Notes: generated from the letters alone by a model not told the origin. Numbered from the stretch's first letter, positions 14,395-22,853 are shown. The stretch is 23,071 nt of DNA from a virus (IMGVR_UViG_3300030012_000301:1-23071), one strand, 5' to 3'. Translations and numbers: made by a program.

Positions 14395-15004
14395 AGTAAA
14401 ATTATATGGAGAACTTGCAGAGTTTGTAGGCCATAAAGAATTAAAAGCTGTTGTAAAAAATCCAGCAGAAGCGGTCAGATTTCTTATTACTAATTTTCCA
14501 AAATTAGAAGCACATATGGCTAATCAATATTATCAAGTTTTAGTAGGTAAAGAAGATATTGATGAGGAAGACTTGCATAATCCTATGGGTCAATCAGATA
14601 TATCTTTTGTTCCTGTAATTACTGGTGCTGGTGGTAATAGTCCATTTGGAAGGATTTTGCTTGGAGCAGCATTAATAGGAGCTAGTTTTTTATTTCCGGG
14701 TGCTGGTTTGTTTGGTAAAGCTGGAGCAGAATTAACAGGAGGTATTGTTACAGGGTTTGCTGCAAAAATAGGAACTGCTGTTAGTGCTATAGGTGCTGGT
14801 TTAGTTTTAAATGGCGTTTCAGAATTATTGTTTCCTATATCACAACCAGAAGCTCAAGAAGATGATCCAAGAATATCATTTGGATTTTCTGGAGTGCAAA
14901 ATACATCACGAGCCGGAACTAGCGTTCCTATAGTTTATGGAGAAGTTGTGACTGGATCTGTCGTGATTTCTGCTGGTATTGATACAAATCAGGTGCAAGT
15001 ATGA
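14384..15004 (+). CDS. Tail assembly protein (gpI-like)
   Basis: This 206-aa protein lies between K and J, as gpI does in lambda (223 aa). Residues 1-80 look like the ubiquitin-like fold of this family ('LRKVKLYGELAEFVGHKELK', 'PAEAVRFLITNFPKLEAHM', ending 'SDISFVPVITGAGG'). Residues 85-150 are Gly/Ala-rich and hydrophobic, with possible membrane segments ('ILLGAALIGASFLFPGAGLF', 'AVSAIGAGLVLNGVSELLF'). The end ('SRAGTSVPIVYGEVVTGSVV') resembles the conserved gpI C-terminus, which is similar to tail tip segments. It has an AGAGGT-like ribosome site (about 14372-14377) and overlaps the J start by 4 bases (ATGA). It may insert J or be shed during maturation. Confidence 0.85.
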   Translation: MLRKVKLYGELAEFVGHKELKAVVKNPAEAVRFLITNFPKLEAHMANQYYQVLVGKEDIDEEDLHNPMGQSDISFVPVITGAGGNSPFGRILLGAALIGASFLFPGAGLFGKAGAELTGGIVTGFAAKIGTAVSAIGAGLVLNGVSELLFPISQPEAQEDDPRISFGFSGVQNTSRAGTSVPIVYGEVVTGSVVISAGIDTNQVQV

Positions 15005-18000
15005 CAGATAAAATTATTAGAGGTTCTGGTGGGCCTCCTCCTACACCTCCACCTCCGTATCGTGCGCCAGACACCTTAAATAGTAGGCAGTTTGCAACCA
15101 TACAAGACTTATTATCAGAGGGAGAAATAGAAGGTTTTGCAACCCCCTCTAAAGCAGGCTTAACAAGAAATACTTCTGCTTATAACAATGCAGCTTTAAA
15201 AGATATATTTTTAAACGATACTCCAATATTAAGAGAAGGTGCAAGTAACACTAATCCTTCTGCTGGAGACTTTGCTTTCCAAAACGTAGGTTTTAAAGTT
15301 AAATTTGGAACTTCAAACCAAACTCCTATGACAGGTATTGTTAAAGAGGGCGGTGAAAACACACATGCAGTCGGTGGTAAACCTAGTAATCCGCTTGGAA
15401 CAAACGCATCAGCAGCAGCTAATTCAGTTACTAAAAGAGTTCAAAATAATAATATTGATGCTGTAAAAGTTACGATTACATTTCCACAGTTGCAAGAGGC
15501 AAAAGACAACGGTGATTTAATAGGAGCAGAGGTTACATTACGAATAAAAGTATCTTATGACGGTGGTTCTTACTCTACAAAAATTACAGATACAATTAAA
15601 GGTCGATCTGCTGATTCATATTCCAAGCAATATAGATTTGATTTAGATACATTTTCTAACTCATGCGATGTTCGTGTAGAAAGAGTTACTAAAGACAGCG
15701 AAAGTGAGAGTTTAAAAGATGAGTTCACATATGTCTCATTAGGAGAGATAGAAGACACACGACAATCGTATCCTGATAGTGCTTACGCAGCTTTACGCTT
15801 AGATTCAGAACAGTTTAACTCTATACCTAAACGTGCTTTTAGAATAAGAGGAATAAAAATTAAAATACCAGCTTCAAATAATACTGGTACTCCAACAGTT
15901 GTAAATAACCAAGCCGAGGCTACTGCGTTAGGTCTTGGTACTGTGAGTAGTTTTGGATTTATACATTATCCTTCTAACTATGTTTTTGACGGAACAATGG
16001 GAGCAGCTCAATGGTGTAGTTGTCCTAGTATGGTGTTACTTGATTTGCTTACAAGCCAAAGGTATGGTTTCGGAACACAGATCTCACCAGACCAGTCAAC
16101 AGATGCTAAAAGATACGAAAATTTAGATCTATTTAGTTTTGTAGCAGCTAGTAGATATGCAAATACATTAGTAAGTAATGGCTTCGGCCATGACGAACCA
16201 AGGTTTAGCTGTAATGTAAATATCCAGTCATCAAAAGAAGCTTTTAATTTAATTAAAGATTTAGCATCGGTTATGAGATGTATGACTATATGGAGTTCTG
16301 GATCTATTACAATTTCTCAAGACAGTCCAACAGATCCAAGTTATTTATTCAGTTTATCTAATGTAACTCCAGAAGGTTTTAACTATACAGGCTCTAGCCT
16401 TAAGCAAAGGCATACCGTTTTATCTGTCAGTTATTTCAATATGGAGAGCAGACAGATAGATTATGAAGTTGTAGGAGATGATGTTTCCGGCCCAAACGCA
16501 TTACAAGAAGATATTGATAGACAGGCAAAATTTGGAATTATTAAACGAGATATTAGAGCTTTTGCTTGTACATCAAGAGGCCAAGCAAGAAGACTTGGTA
16601 AGGCAATATTACTAAGCGAAGAATCAGAGACAGAGATAGTTAATTTTTCTACCTCAATAGAGGCTGGGGCGATTGTTAGGCCCGGTGCTGTTATTAATGT
16701 ACAAGACCCAGTAAGAAGAGGTGAAAGGAGATCAGGTCGTATAAAATCTGCAACGACAACACAAATTACTATTGATGATGAGATACAAAATTTTACAGGT
16801 GCTAATCAAAAATGTAGTGTTATTTTGCCTGATGGAAGTGTTGAGACTGGATCAATATCAAATCTTGATGGATCTGTTTTAACTGTTAATAATATTACAA
16901 GGAAAGATGGATCTATAAATAATTCTTCGTTTACAGAAGCTCCAAATATAAATTCAATATGGTTAGTACAGAGTGATGGAACAGGAGAAAAACCTGCGAC
17001 TTATAGGGTCATAAGTATTGAGGAGCAAGATGGTATTAATTATTCAATAACAGCAATAACATATCGTCCAGAAAAATATGCAGCTATAGACAATATGCAG
17101 GGCATAACTTTACCTCCAAGAAGCATATCTCTACTGAATCAACCCAAGCAACCCCCATCAAGTATTTCAGCAGAGGAAAGAGTTGTAGTTATCAATGCTC
17201 TTGCTGTCGTAAAATTAATTGTTTCTTGGCAGGCAGTTCAAGGAGTAACTCAATATTTGTTGCAATATAGGTATCAAGGAGGAAACTGGACAAATGTAAT
17301 CGTATTTAGACCTGATTTTGAGATTGTTGGAACTGATGCTGGTCTGTATGAATTTAAAGTTTTTTCTTATAATGCTGCATTAAAATTATCAACATCTTCT
17401 GCTGATTTATCCTTTAATGCTATAGGTAAAACAGCACCTCCATCTGATGTAGAAAATTTATCAATAGAACCTGTCACTAATAAATTTGTGAGATTAAGAT
17501 GGGATCTATCAAGAGATCCAGACGTTATACATGGTGGTCGAGTTTATGTAAGACATTCAAATAAAACTGATGGTAGTGGTACATTTCAAAATTCAGTAGA
17601 TTTAATACCGGCTTTAGCTGGTAATACAACTGAGGCAACTTTACCAAATCTTGAGGGAGAATATATTTTAAAATTTCGTGATGACCAAGGAAATTTCAGC
17701 ACAGGAGAAACTTCAATAATATTAGACCTTCCAGACTTAATAGATGAAAAGGTAGTATTGCAAGATAGAGAAGATACTGATAGTACACCGTTTGGAGGCA
17801 CTAAAGTTAGGACAAGCCTTGTAAGTGGAGGATTAGAACTAACAGATCCTACATCTACTATTACAGGCACATATAGTCAGTCCGGAAAAACTGTAACTAT
17901 TACGATTTCAAATCATGGTGTTATTGTTGGAGAAAAATTAGATATTACTTATATAACTGGAGGATCAATTAGTGGCACATTTCAAGTCGCAAGTGTTACT

Positions 18001-19005
18001 AACACAAATGTTTTTACAGTACAGGCAAAAGACAATCGAACAATAACAGGTAATGTTTCTATTGCTGTTGGCTTAAGAGGTACATATAGTTTTGCTAATA
18101 AAATTGACCTTGGTGGTATTTTCTCTTTAAATTTAAAAAGATTAATGCAAAGTATTGGCTTTGCAGAAGGGGGTCAAACGATAACTGCTACTTATACGCA
18201 ATCTGGAACTACCGTTCAAATTACAAGCGCAAGTCATGGTCGTTCTGTAGGGAATTATATAGATTTCAATGCTATTTCTGGTGCAGGGGTTGATGGTATA
18301 TATCAAATCACAGCAGTAACTACAAACACTTTTGATTTTACTTCTGCGACCTCACAGACTGTTTCTACATCTAATTGTACATTTGCTTTTGTTAATACAA
18401 TAGATCAACTAATACCAGCAGGGACTTTTTGGGATGATTATGCTCCTAACGGTAATTTTGATGGCCCAGAAGTAAATGATGTTAGTGCAAATATTAATGT
18501 TAGAACTACAAATAATGACCCAGCATCCAATAGTGCAATATTTAGTCCTTTTAATAGATTTGCAAATGGAACTTTTAAAGGTCGAGGGTTTGATTTTAGA
18601 GTAAATATAGAATCTGAAAATATTGCTCATAATATTAATATTCAACAATTAGCTATAATTGCTTCTTTTGAATCAAGAACAGAGCTTAGCCATATTTTGT
18701 CTAATGGAGATATAAGTAGTGAGAAAATCACATCATCAGGGACATCATCAGGTACTACAGTTGAATTTGCTAATCCTTTTTTCGTGGGAACTTCTACATT
18801 AGGAGGACTTGATAAATTTTTACCATCAATAGGGATTACAATTCAAGATGCTCAAGGCGGTGATTTTTTTCAATTAGAACATGTAAATGATGCAAATGGT
18901 TTGAAGGGTCGAAAATTTAATATAAAGATTATGAATGGAAGTACATCAAATCACGTTCAAAGAGATTTTACATTTCAAGCTGTCGGTTATGGCAAAGGGG
19001 TGTAA
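15001..19005 (+). CDS. Tail tip attachment protein, host specificity (gpJ-like)
   Basis: This 1334-aa protein is the central tail fibre or tip that contacts the host receptor. A proline-rich stretch (10-20) precedes 'LNSRQFATIQDLLSEGEIEG', close to the lambda J start. Further J marks are 'SAYAALRLDSEQFNSIPKRA', 'GFGHDEPRFSCNVNIQSSKE', 'LASVMRCMTIWSSGSITISQ' and 'FACTSRGQARRLGKA' (from about 521). Two fibronectin-III-like domains lie near 716-808 and 810-905. Two copies of a 66-aa beta module follow at 956-1021 and 1063-1128. The rest (1130-1334) is beta-rich and probably holds the receptor-binding part ('FFQLEHVNDANGLKGRKFNI', 'DFTFQAVGYGKG'). Lambda J has 1132 aa. The two modules add about 170 residues with their spacer, so they account for most of the extra length. 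Confidence 0.95.
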   Translation: MTDKIIRGSGGPPPTPPPPYRAPDTLNSRQFATIQDLLSEGEIEGFATPSKAGLTRNTSAYNNAALKDIFLNDTPILREGASNTNPSAGDFAFQNVGFKVKFGTSNQTPMTGIVKEGGENTHAVGGKPSNPLGTNASAAANSVTKRVQNNNIDAVKVTITFPQLQEAKDNGDLIGAEVTLRIKVSYDGGSYSTKITDTIKGRSADSYSKQYRFDLDTFSNSCDVRVERVTKDSESESLKDEFTYVSLGEIEDTRQSYPDSAYAALRLDSEQFNSIPKRAFRIRGIKIKIPASNNTGTPTVVNNQAEATALGLGTVSSFGFIHYPSNYVFDGTMGAAQWCSCPSMVLLDLLTSQRYGFGTQISPDQSTDAKRYENLDLFSFVAASRYANTLVSNGFGHDEPRFSCNVNIQSSKEAFNLIKDLASVMRCMTIWSSGSITISQDSPTDPSYLFSLSNVTPEGFNYTGSSLKQRHTVLSVSYFNMESRQIDYEVVGDDVSGPNALQEDIDRQAKFGIIKRDIRAFACTSRGQARRLGKAILLSEESETEIVNFSTSIEAGAIVRPGAVINVQDPVRRGERRSGRIKSATTTQITIDDEIQNFTGANQKCSVILPDGSVETGSISNLDGSVLTVNNITRKDGSINNSSFTEAPNINSIWLVQSDGTGEKPATYRVISIEEQDGINYSITAITYRPEKYAAIDNMQGITLPPRSISLLNQPKQPPSSISAEERVVVINALAVVKLIVSWQAVQGVTQYLLQYRYQGGNWTNVIVFRPDFEIVGTDAGLYEFKVFSYNAALKLSTSSADLSFNAIGKTAPPSDVENLSIEPVTNKFVRLRWDLSRDPDVIHGGRVYVRHSNKTDGSGTFQNSVDLIPALAGNTTEATLPNLEGEYILKFRDDQGNFSTGETSIILDLPDLIDEKVVLQDREDTDSTPFGGTKVRTSLVSGGLELTDPTSTITGTYSQSGKTVTITISNHGVIVGEKLDITYITGGSISGTFQVASVTNTNVFTVQAKDNRTITGNVSIAVGLRGTYSFANKIDLGGIFSLNLKRLMQSIGFAEGGQTITATYTQSGTTVQITSASHGRSVGNYIDFNAISGAGVDGIYQITAVTTNTFDFTSATSQTVSTSNCTFAFVNTIDQLIPAGTFWDDYAPNGNFDGPEVNDVSANINVRTTNNDPASNSAIFSPFNRFANGTFKGRGFDFRVNIESENIAHNINIQQLAIIASFESRTELSHILSNGDISSEKITSSGTSSGTTVEFANPFFVGTSTLGGLDKFLPSIGITIQDAQGGDFFQLEHVNDANGLKGRKFNIKIMNGSTSNHVQRDFTFQAVGYGKGV
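17866..18063 (+). repeat. 66-aa beta module, copy 2 (in gpJ-like protein)
   Basis: Encodes residues 956-1021, beginning 'GTYSQSGKTVTITISNHG' and ending 'TGNVSI'. It aligns without gaps to the module in the gpM-like protein (about 31 of 66 identical) and to copy 3 (about 23 of 66 identical), both counted by eye. It sits after the second fibronectin-like domain. Confidence 0.85.
18187..18384 (+). repeat. 66-aa beta module, copy 3 (in gpJ-like protein)
   Basis: Encodes residues 1063-1128, beginning 'ATYTQSGTTVQITSASHG'. It is the most diverged of the three copies and loses similarity toward its end. About 41 residues separate it from copy 2. Confidence 0.8.
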
Positions 19006-19027
19006 TATAAGAAAAAACGATTTGTAG

Positions 19028-20260
19028 ATGACACAGCAAGTTCCTAATAAAGTTATAGCTAACGCTTCTGGTCAAGTTGTAAGACTTGATATAGAAAACT
19101 CACTTAAAGCTACGGCTGCTAATAATTTTGGGCCTTTGTCATCCGGAGGTGAGTTGTTACCTTGTGAATTTTTTGCACAATCAGATCAATCAAAAAAATT
19201 ATTTATAAGAGGAACAACTGGGGGAAACATAGCTGATCAAAGTCATACACCTCTTTCAGAGAGAGCAACATTGTTTGAGGTTGGTAATTTAGACGAGGCT
19301 AATCTAGGTTTACTTCCTAAAGCTGGTGGTACTATGACTGGTCAGTTATTAGGAGATGATGGATCTGTTTCGGGGAGTCCGGCTTATTCCTTCGATAATG
19401 ATGAAGATACAGGAATGTTTAGGCAAGGTTCTGATTCTATTGGGCTTAGTACTGGTGGCACACAAAAATTACAGATAGATAATAATGGTATTACTGTTTT
19501 TGGTAATACCACAACCTCAAGATCTTTGGTTTTAAGAGAAGCATCTAATAACGGTACTGCACAAGTTTCAATTAAATGTAGAAATAATTTATCTGGAGGC
19601 AGCTACACTCTTACTTTACCTCCTAATGATGGCAGTTCTGGTCAGTTTTTGCAGACTAATGGTTCTGGTAGTTTATCATTTGCAACGGTAACTACGTTTT
19701 CTGGTGCTGCATCTGCTTTAACTGGTAACACATTAGCAAGTGGAGTGACCTCCTCTAGCTTAACTTCTGTGGGTACATTGACAGGACTTTCAGTAAATGG
19801 TGGTTTAACAGTTTCACAAAATATTACCGCTAATGGAAATATAAATGGAGATGGCAATACAAATATTTCAAGTATTAATCAAGTAGCAGCAACCACCCAC
19901 AAAGCTACACGATTCCGAAGTAATAATAGTAGTACCCCCGTATTTCAAAATTCAAGTGGTTCTGAAACAGCAGCAGGGAGATTAGTAAGAGCTTTTTGTC
20001 ATTTTGATTCTTTTAGAAATCAAGGTGCAAACGATAACTATGCAAGCATAAGAAGATCATTTAACGTCAGTTCTGTTACTGATCATTCAGAAGGTGTATT
20101 TACAATTAATTATCATAGATTTACTTTTGGTAATCATTGTCAATGTTATTTAGATTCAGAGAATGGTGCTAATGCTGGTAATGTAAAAATTAGAATTATT
20201 GCCTCAACAAACTCAGGTGGAGTTTTAGATAAAAGTAGTGTTAATGTTACATGTTGTTGA
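19028..20260 (+). CDS. Tail fibre protein
   Basis: This 410-aa protein is rich in Gly, Ser, Thr and Asn. Its start ('NKVIANASGQVVRLDIENSL' from about 7, then 'KATAANNFGPLSS') and 'FEVGNLDEANLGLLPKAGG' match fibre proteins I know from marine phages. 'LPKAGGTMTGQLLGDDGS' (96-113) is the common phage fibre repeat motif. Residues 118-158 ('AYSFDNDEDTGMFRQGSDSI' and the following strand) form a frequent cyanophage-like fibre segment. Residues 210-290 are a low-complexity Ser/Gly/Thr shaft. The last 110 residues, with several Cys, Phe and His ('FCHFDSFRNQG', 'FTFGNHCQCYLDSENG', ending 'VNVTCC'), look like a globular tip, possibly receptor-binding. There is no clear Shine-Dalgarno. A conserved AT-rich motif precedes the gene. 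Confidence 0.75.
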   Translation: MTQQVPNKVIANASGQVVRLDIENSLKATAANNFGPLSSGGELLPCEFFAQSDQSKKLFIRGTTGGNIADQSHTPLSERATLFEVGNLDEANLGLLPKAGGTMTGQLLGDDGSVSGSPAYSFDNDEDTGMFRQGSDSIGLSTGGTQKLQIDNNGITVFGNTTTSRSLVLREASNNGTAQVSIKCRNNLSGGSYTLTLPPNDGSSGQFLQTNGSGSLSFATVTTFSGAASALTGNTLASGVTSSSLTSVGTLTGLSVNGGLTVSQNITANGNINGDGNTNISSINQVAATTHKATRFRSNNSSTPVFQNSSGSETAAGRLVRAFCHFDSFRNQGANDNYASIRRSFNVSSVTDHSEGVFTINYHRFTFGNHCQCYLDSENGANAGNVKIRIIASTNSGGVLDKSSVNVTCC

Positions 20261-20279
20261 TAAAATATAAGTAAAAACT

Positions 20280-20519
20280 ATGGCAGAAACTAGACGTATT
20301 CTTTATCCAAACGAATCAGGTGGAGTTGATATGTTAATCCCATCAGGAGAAATTCCTTTTGAAGATGTTTGTAAAAAAGATGTACCAAAAGGAAAACCTT
20401 ATATAGTAGTTGATGCCACAGAGCTTCCTGATGGCTATTTTAGATCTGCATGGAGAGCAGATTTTTCTTCTCCTGATGGTACAGGTATAGGAGCAGATGC
20501 TTATTTTGAATCATTATGA
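20280..20519 (+). CDS. Small fibre-associated protein, unknown function
   Basis: This 79-aa protein contains 'IPFEDVCKKDVPKGKPYIVV' (about 25-44) followed by 'DATELPDGYFRSAWRADFSS'. This pattern, with 'P.G......V.D...LPd..FR.AW', is one I recall in small proteins beside tail fibre genes of many phages, usually paired with the kind of protein encoded next. Their role is not established; fibre assembly is a reasonable guess. It has no signal peptide or membrane segment. Its stop overlaps the next start as ATGA, so the two are probably translated together. The same AATATAAG-type motif lies before this gene as before the fibre gene at 19028. Confidence 0.55.
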   Translation: MAETRRILYPNESGGVDMLIPSGEIPFEDVCKKDVPKGKPYIVVDATELPDGYFRSAWRADFSSPDGTGIGADAYFESL

Positions 20520-20782
20520 ACTCTAAACTTTCTATTGATATGTCTGTAGCAAAAGAGCTACATAAAAATAATATAAGAGCAGCAAGAGAATCAAAACTTC
20601 AATCATTAGATATTGAATTTCAACGTGCTATTGAGACTTCTGCTGATACAAAAGATATTGTTGCTAAAAAACAAGCACTTCGAGATGCTACATCTGCATC
20701 AGACATTGCAAATGCAACATCAACTGATGACTTGAGAAAACAATGGGATAGCAGTATTCTAGGTACAACTCCTTATACATAA
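20516..20782 (+). CDS. Small helical fibre-associated protein, unknown function
   Basis: This 88-aa protein is almost wholly helical: 'SVAKELHKNNIRAARESKLQ', then 'LDIEFQRAIETSADTKDIVA' and 'KKQALRDATSASDIANATS', ending 'LRKQWDSSILGTTPYT'. The 'K.....I R..R...L..LD.ef.rA.e....  ...KK..LRD' arrangement is one I recall as the usual partner of the preceding gene. It may be a chaperone for fibre folding or attachment, as in other phages where short helical proteins follow fibre genes. No enzyme motif is present. The next gene begins one base after its stop. Confidence 0.55.
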   Translation: MNSKLSIDMSVAKELHKNNIRAARESKLQSLDIEFQRAIETSADTKDIVAKKQALRDATSASDIANATSTDDLRKQWDSSILGTTPYT

Positions 20783-20783
20783 A

Positions 20784-21125
20784 ATGGCAATTCAACCAGC
20801 CACATATAATATGACGATCCAAAGAAGATCGGATCATAAAATTCAAATTATTTTTAAAGATAGTACTGATACTCCAATAAATTTAACTGGATATACAGTA
20901 GAAGCACAGGTTTGGGAAGAAACACGCACAACAAAATATGCTGATTTTACTGTGGATTACACAAATAGATCTGGAGGTACGGTTGATATTTCGTTGACAG
21001 ATACACAAACCGCTACTTTTGCTCCCAAAAATTTAAAATATGATGTATTACTAACTAATGGTAGTGGATTAAAAGAGTATTATTTAGAAGGAGATATAAA
21101 AATGAGTGAGGGCTACACCGCATGA
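20784..21125 (+). CDS. Small Ig-like baseplate or fibre protein
   Basis: This 113-aa beta-rich protein begins 'MAIQPATYNMTIQRRSDHKI' and continues 'QIIFKDSTDTPINLTGYTVE', 'ADFTVDYTNRSGGTVDISLT' and 'LKYDVLLTNGSGLKEYYLEG'. This is the pattern of the N-terminal domain of upper baseplate (BppU-like) proteins and of short proteins common among marine cyanophage fibre genes. Such domains usually bridge the tail tip and a fibre. It stands alone here instead of being part of a longer fibre. Its stop overlaps the next start as ATGA. The family likeness is strong, but the exact partner is unknown. Confidence 0.6.
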   Translation: MAIQPATYNMTIQRRSDHKIQIIFKDSTDTPINLTGYTVEAQVWEETRTTKYADFTVDYTNRSGGTVDISLTDTQTATFAPKNLKYDVLLTNGSGLKEYYLEGDIKMSEGYTA

Positions 21126-21361
21126 CATCCGTAAACATTACTACAACTAAAAATACTGTTACAGTTAATGAAGGAGAATCAACAGTTCTTACTGTTGTAA
21201 CTCGTGGCCCACAAGGTCAAAGCTTTTCTGTGACTGGTACAACTCTTGATGATTCTGCAAAAGTTGATAACTCGGTACTGTATTTTAACCAAAGTAGTGG
21301 TACATTTAAAGCAGATGCTACTCGTACTGTAGAAAATTTAGTCGATGGGGGTAATTTTTAG
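21122..21361 (+). CDS. Small fibre-associated protein with a GPQG motif
   Basis: This 79-aa protein starts 'MTSVNITTTKNTVTVNEGES' and 'TVLTVVTRGPQGQSFSVTGT'. The first 30 residues form a short beta pair, and the collagen-like GPQG at 29-32 marks a turn to a second part. Proteins of this type often come just before fibre genes in marine phages. It could be an adaptor that seats the fibre encoded next. Its TAG overlaps the GTG start of that gene by one base. I know of no defined function. Confidence 0.5.
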   Translation: MTSVNITTTKNTVTVNEGESTVLTVVTRGPQGQSFSVTGTTLDDSAKVDNSVLYFNQSSGTFKADATRTVENLVDGGNF

Positions 21362-22842
21362 TGGCAAACACAATCCGAATCAAAAGATCTACTGGTACGT
21401 CAGCACCGGGAAGTTTAGAAAATGCTGAATTAGCGTTTGCTGAAGGCAGTAAAAAGCTATTTATTGGTATTGGTACAGGTGGGTCTGGGGGTTCTGCAAC
21501 AACCATCGAGGCTATTGGTGGGTCTGGTAGTTTTGCAGATTTATTTACAAGTAGAACACAGAATACATTCTTAGCTGCACCAGATGGAAGTAACGGTGCT
21601 GCAACATTTAGGGCAATGGTAGCCGATGACGTACCTTCGTTGTTGCATACAAAAATAAGTGATTTTGATACTGGTGTAAGAACAAATAAATTAAATGAAA
21701 TGGCTGCTCCTACAGCCTCAGTCTCATTAAATAGTCAAACAATTACTAATCTAGCTGATCCTGTAAATACACAGGATGCAGCGACTCGTGGATTTGTTGA
21801 AGCTACTGCACAAGGACTTGATGTTAAAGATTCATGCGTGGCAGCGACTACAGGAAATATTACAATCGCTACTGCACTTAATAATGGAGACACTCTTGAT
21901 GGTGTTACTCTTTCTGATAATGATCGAGTATTAGTTAAAGATCAAAATACTTCTTCCGAAAACGGTATCTATGTTGTTGGATCTTCTCCAGCTAGAGCAG
22001 TTGATCTAGCTGCTGGTGCAGACGCAGCAGGGATGTTCACTTTTATTGAGCAAGGAACTGTCAATGCTGATAATGGGTTCGTTTGCACTAGCAATAAAGG
22101 ATCAGCAGTTGTTGGTACGAATAATCTTACTTTTGCTCAATTTTCTGGTGCTGGTCAAATAACTACAGCAGATGGCATACAAAAGTCAGGGAATACAATA
22201 TCAGTTGATCTTAAATCTAATGGGGGACTTGTAATTGAATCTAGTGAAGTAGCTGTAGACCTTGCAGCTAGTTCTATTACAGGGACTCTTGCGATAGGAG
22301 ATGGAGGAACAGGTGCTACAAGTGCAAGTGCAGCTAGAACATCATTAGGGCTTGTCATCGGTACAGACGTAGAACCCCATAGCGACAAGTTGACAGAACT
22401 TGCAACGATGGCTCAAACAACAGCCAATAGTTTAGCTGATTTAAGTGCTACAGAAGTACAAATATTAGATGGGGCTACATTAACAACTACTGAACTTAAT
22501 TTTGTTGATGGTGTTACTTCTGCAATTCAAACACAATTAAATAATAAGCAACCTTTAGATTCTGAGCTAACAGAACTCGCAACCATGTCTAGTGGTACGG
22601 CAAGTGCTTTAGCAGATTTAACAGGAACAGAAGTAGCTATTTTAGATGGTGCTACAGTAACCACTACCGAGTTAAACATTATAGATGGAAATACATCTGC
22701 GACTTCAACGACTCTTGCTACTGCTGATCGAATGGTTATAAACGATGCAGGGACTATGGTTCAAGTTGCATTATCTGATCTTGTTACTTTTCTTGAAAAT
22801 GAAAGTGTATCAGGTTTCAATATAGACGGTGGTACTTATTGA
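21361..22842 (+). CDS. Tail fibre protein with Mtd-N-like start and tandem repeats
   Basis: This 493-aa protein starts at GTG 21361, overlapping the previous stop (TAGTG). Residues 1-55 ('ANTIRIKRSTGTSAPGSLEN', 'AELAFAEGSKKLFIG') match the trimer-forming N-terminal domain found in Mtd and many marine phage fibres. Residues 95-250 hold a 'TRGFVEATAQGLDVKDSCVA' segment and further strands, also typical of phage fibres. Residues 341-399 and 400-458 are a tandem 59-aa repeat. The end ('GFNIDGGTY') is short and no C-type lectin fold or variable repeat is visible. A second gene with the same kind of N-terminus begins downstream, so this protein and that one may form parts of a composite fibre. Confidence 0.75.
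   Translation: MANTIRIKRSTGTSAPGSLENAELAFAEGSKKLFIGIGTGGSGGSATTIEAIGGSGSFADLFTSRTQNTFLAAPDGSNGAATFRAMVADDVPSLLHTKISDFDTGVRTNKLNEMAAPTASVSLNSQTITNLADPVNTQDAATRGFVEATAQGLDVKDSCVAATTGNITIATALNNGDTLDGVTLSDNDRVLVKDQNTSSENGIYVVGSSPARAVDLAAGADAAGMFTFIEQGTVNADNGFVCTSNKGSAVVGTNNLTFAQFSGAGQITTADGIQKSGNTISVDLKSNGGLVIESSEVAVDLAASSITGTLAIGDGGTGATSASAARTSLGLVIGTDVEPHSDKLTELATMAQTTANSLADLSATEVQILDGATLTTTELNFVDGVTSAIQTQLNNKQPLDSELTELATMSSGTASALADLTGTEVAILDGATVTTTELNIIDGNTSATSTTLATADRMVINDAGTMVQVALSDLVTFLENESVSGFNIDGGTY
22381..22734 (+). repeat. Tandem 177-base repeat in the fibre gene
   Basis: Units 22381-22557 and 22558-22734 encode 59 residues each and align without gaps. Shared cores are 'LTELATM', 'S?LADL' and 'TEV?ILDGAT', then 'TTTELN'. 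The second half of each unit is more diverged ('FVDGVTSAIQTQLNNK' versus 'IIDGNTSATSTTLATA'). Such units are common in the shaft of phage fibres. Confidence 0.85.
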
Positions 22843-22846
22843 AGCT

Positions 22847-22853
22847 AGGAGGT
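22847..22853 (+). promoter_or_regulatory. Strong Shine-Dalgarno for the last fibre gene
   Basis: AGGAGGT lies 8 bases before the ATG at 22862. This perfect anti-Shine-Dalgarno match contrasts with the weak sites of most neighbours and settles the start of this partial gene. Confidence 0.85.

Noticed and set aside
21361-22842. Variable repeat of a diversity-generating retroelement in the Mtd-like fibre
   Set aside because: The protein has an Mtd-type N-terminus but no lectin-like C-terminus, and no reverse transcriptase or template repeat is visible in the window.
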